Shown here piece by piece: positions 62,998 to 64,000 of a DNA stretch of 64,000 nt; positions within the stretch are counted from its first letter, which is position 1; each line of letters begins with the position of its first letter. The notes beneath the pieces are model-generated. The model saw only the letters and a program-made list of their open reading frames with translations, did no database searches and was not told the origin of the DNA. The translations under genes and the position numbers were made by a program. Where the stretch lies: NCBI GenBank assembly GCA_963662175.1, contig OY759227.1, forward strand, positions 528,501-592,500. The letters are read 5' to 3'. The stretch is from Aradus depressus. Taxonomy: Eukaryota; Arthropoda; Insecta; Hemiptera; Aradidae.

Positions 62998-63670
62998 TTA
63001 CTATACTTTGTCTATGCAAAGGTTGAGGACTCACACTGCTGCCCCACAGTAGGTCCGAAGGAGGGAGTGCTCATTAGAGCTGGGGATGTACATTGCTATA
63101 CTTCCTCCACACCTACATTGATATACTACCTCCATACCCCAAAAAAGGTGAGGGACTCTCTGGGTACGTCTCGAAAACCCAGTTGAGCACCCTTCAGGAA
63201 TTTTTTGGCAAGGGGGCATATTACTATACTTTGTCTATGCAAAGGTTGAGGACTCACACTGCTGCCCCACAGTAGGTCCGAAGGAGGGAGTGCTTATTAG
63301 AGCTGGGGTGTACATTGCTACACTACCTTCATACCCACATTGATATACTACCTCCATACCCCAAAGTAGGTGTGGGACTCTCTGGGTACGTCTCGAAAAC
63401 CCAGTTGAGCATCCTTCAGGAATTTTTTGGCAAGGGGGCATATTACTATACTTCGTCATTGCAAAGGTTGAGGACACACTGCTGCCCCACAGTAGGCCGA
63501 AGGAGGGAGTGCTCATTAGAGCTGGGGGTATACATTGCTATACTACCTTCATACCCTCATTGATATACTACCTCCATACCCCAAAGTAGGTGTGGGACTC
63601 TCTGGGTACGTCTCGAAAACCCAGTTGAGCATCCTTCAGGAATTTTTTGGCAAGGGGGCATATTACTATA
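62998..63670 (+). repeat. 888-bp duplication, copy 2 (incomplete)
   Basis: Repeats cctacattg, ccaaaaaagg, gctacactacc and cagtaggccg 888 bp downstream (monomers 63170, 63392, 63612). It is cut off where ttgtcaatg with gctgcaccacag takes over, at about 63,676. Confidence 0.85.
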
Positions 63671-63833
63671 CTTTGTCAATGCAAAGGTTGAGGACTCACA
63701 CTGCTGCACCACAGTAGGTCCGAAGGAGGGAGTGCTCATTAGAGCTGCGGTGTACATTGCTACACTACCTTCATACCCACATTGATATGCTACCTCCATA
63801 CCCCAAAGTAGGTGTGAAACTCTCTGGGTACGT
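63612..63833 (+). repeat. Hybrid monomer near the right edge
   Basis: Has ttgtcaatg, gctgcaccacag, gctgcggtgtac and gatatgctacc, as in the monomers at 42254, 45786 and 59692. It then has gtgtgaaactctc (63,811), otherwise seen only at 62,927. The switch lies between 63,790 and 63,811. Confidence 0.83.
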
Positions 63834-64000
63834 CTCGAAAACCCAGTTGAGCATCCTTCAGGAATTTTTTGGCAAGGGGGCATATTACTATACTTTGTCT
63901 ATGCAAAGGTTCAGGACTCACACTGCTGCCCCACAGTAGGTCCGAAGGAGGGAGTGCTCATTAGAGCTGGGGTGTACATTGCTACACTACCTTCATACCC
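63834..64000 (+). repeat. Partial last monomer
   Basis: First 167 bp of a monomer, cut by the window end after accttcataccc. It has a private gcaaaggttcagg (63,909). The array clearly continues beyond the window. Confidence 0.95.

Larger units (their letters stand above)
1..64000 (+). repeat. Satellite DNA array, ~223-bp monomer, about 290 copies
   Basis: Every part of the window is a copy of one monomer. Counting from ctcgaaaaccc, consensus landmarks are: ttgagcatcc at 14-23, a T6 tract at 32-37, aagggggc at 41-48, tttgtctatgcaaagg at 61-76, ctgctgccccacagtagg at 90-107, tccgaaggagggagtgct at 108-125, gagctggggatgtacat at 131-147, a doubled tatactacctccataccc at 151-168 and 176-193, aaagtaggtgtggg at 195-208 and ctctctgggtacgt at 210-223. 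All copies run in the same direction and abut directly. Copies differ by a few bases plus small indels. No gene, RNA, mobile element or unique DNA interrupts them. Such arrays are known from eukaryotic centromeric, pericentromeric or subtelomeric heterochromatin; which one this is cannot be told from the sequence. The family is not one I recognise. Confidence 0.99.

Noticed and set aside
1..64000. CRISPR array
   Set aside because: There are no short identical repeats separated by unique spacers. The whole 223-bp unit repeats, including the stretches that would be spacers.
1..64000. Tandem-repeat protein gene or rDNA spacer subrepeats
   Set aside because: Unit lengths of 221, 222, 223 and 198 bp do not preserve a frame, and no rRNA gene or flanking unique sequence is present to support an rDNA spacer.
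1..64000. CENP-B box
   Set aside because: The nearest matches on the reverse strand (ttttcgagacgtaccc and cttcggacctactg) lack the required A and CGGG core positions of NTTCGNNNNANNCGGGN.
1..64000. Prokaryotic or viral origin of the sequence
   Set aside because: No gene, origin or operon feature occurs in 64 kb. The content is entirely satellite DNA, which points to a eukaryotic chromosome.

Overview
The whole 64 kb window is one uninterrupted head-to-tail satellite DNA array. The monomer is about 223 bp (48% G+C by hand count on the consensus) and all copies lie in the same orientation. Taking the monomer to start at ctcgaaaaccc, I place boundaries at 1, 199, 422, 620, 842, 1065 and so on, up to 63834. 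That gives 289 complete monomers and one partial one, and the array runs off both ends. I see no unique sequence, gene, RNA gene, transposon, microsatellite or inversion. Apparent reading frames on both strands are by-products of the repeat: they use TTG-type starts, and they change frame at most junctions because 223 is not a multiple of three. No stretch of the window holds a supportable gene, promoter or terminator.

The organism is almost certainly a eukaryote. Only eukaryotic heterochromatin (centromeric, pericentromeric or subtelomeric) is known to hold arrays like this. The monomer is strongly CpG-poor (about 3-4 CpG per 223 bp against roughly 13 expected), which fits a genome with CpG methylation such as a vertebrate or plant. 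I do not recognise the satellite family and cannot name the species.

Monomer lengths are mostly 221, 222 or 223 bp, set by small indels. These are the presence or absence of one A before the tgtaca motif, a 2-bp loss in ggactcacac, and a 2-bp loss in gctcattagagc. There are two larger deletion classes: a 25-bp loss giving 198 bp (11 copies) and a 21-bp loss giving 202-203 bp (7 copies).

Layout. 1-4.4 kb: loosely ordered monomers with weak 10-monomer periodicity. 4.4-22.7 kb: a family of multi-monomer higher-order units. It contains tandem duplications of 1316 bp, 1760/1983 bp, 3095 bp (two near-identical copies) and 1538 bp, all carrying the 21-bp-deletion marker. 22.7-27.4 kb: a five-monomer cassette repeated at 1113 bp, then 1311 bp. 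27.4-34.2 kb: a mosaic with dimer (444 bp) and trimer (668 bp) duplications. 34.2-36.8 kb: two near-identical 1333-bp units. 36.5-46.3 kb: a module of about 2.3-2.7 kb present three times (offsets 3559 and 3532 bp), with an 892-bp duplication between copies. 46.3-47.3 kb: a cluster of 198-bp monomers. 47.3-53.4 kb: two 3110-bp, 14-monomer units. 54.0-58.9 kb: two 2438-bp, 11-monomer units. 58.3-62.05 kb: a second copy of 44.4-48.4 kb, one monomer shorter. 62.1-64 kb: an 888-bp, four-monomer duplication with new variants.

The picture is of an array evolving by repeated unequal exchange or conversion at all scales from one to 16 monomers, without one dominant higher-order unit. Offsets were read from matching diagnostic variants by eye; no alignment or percent identity was computed.
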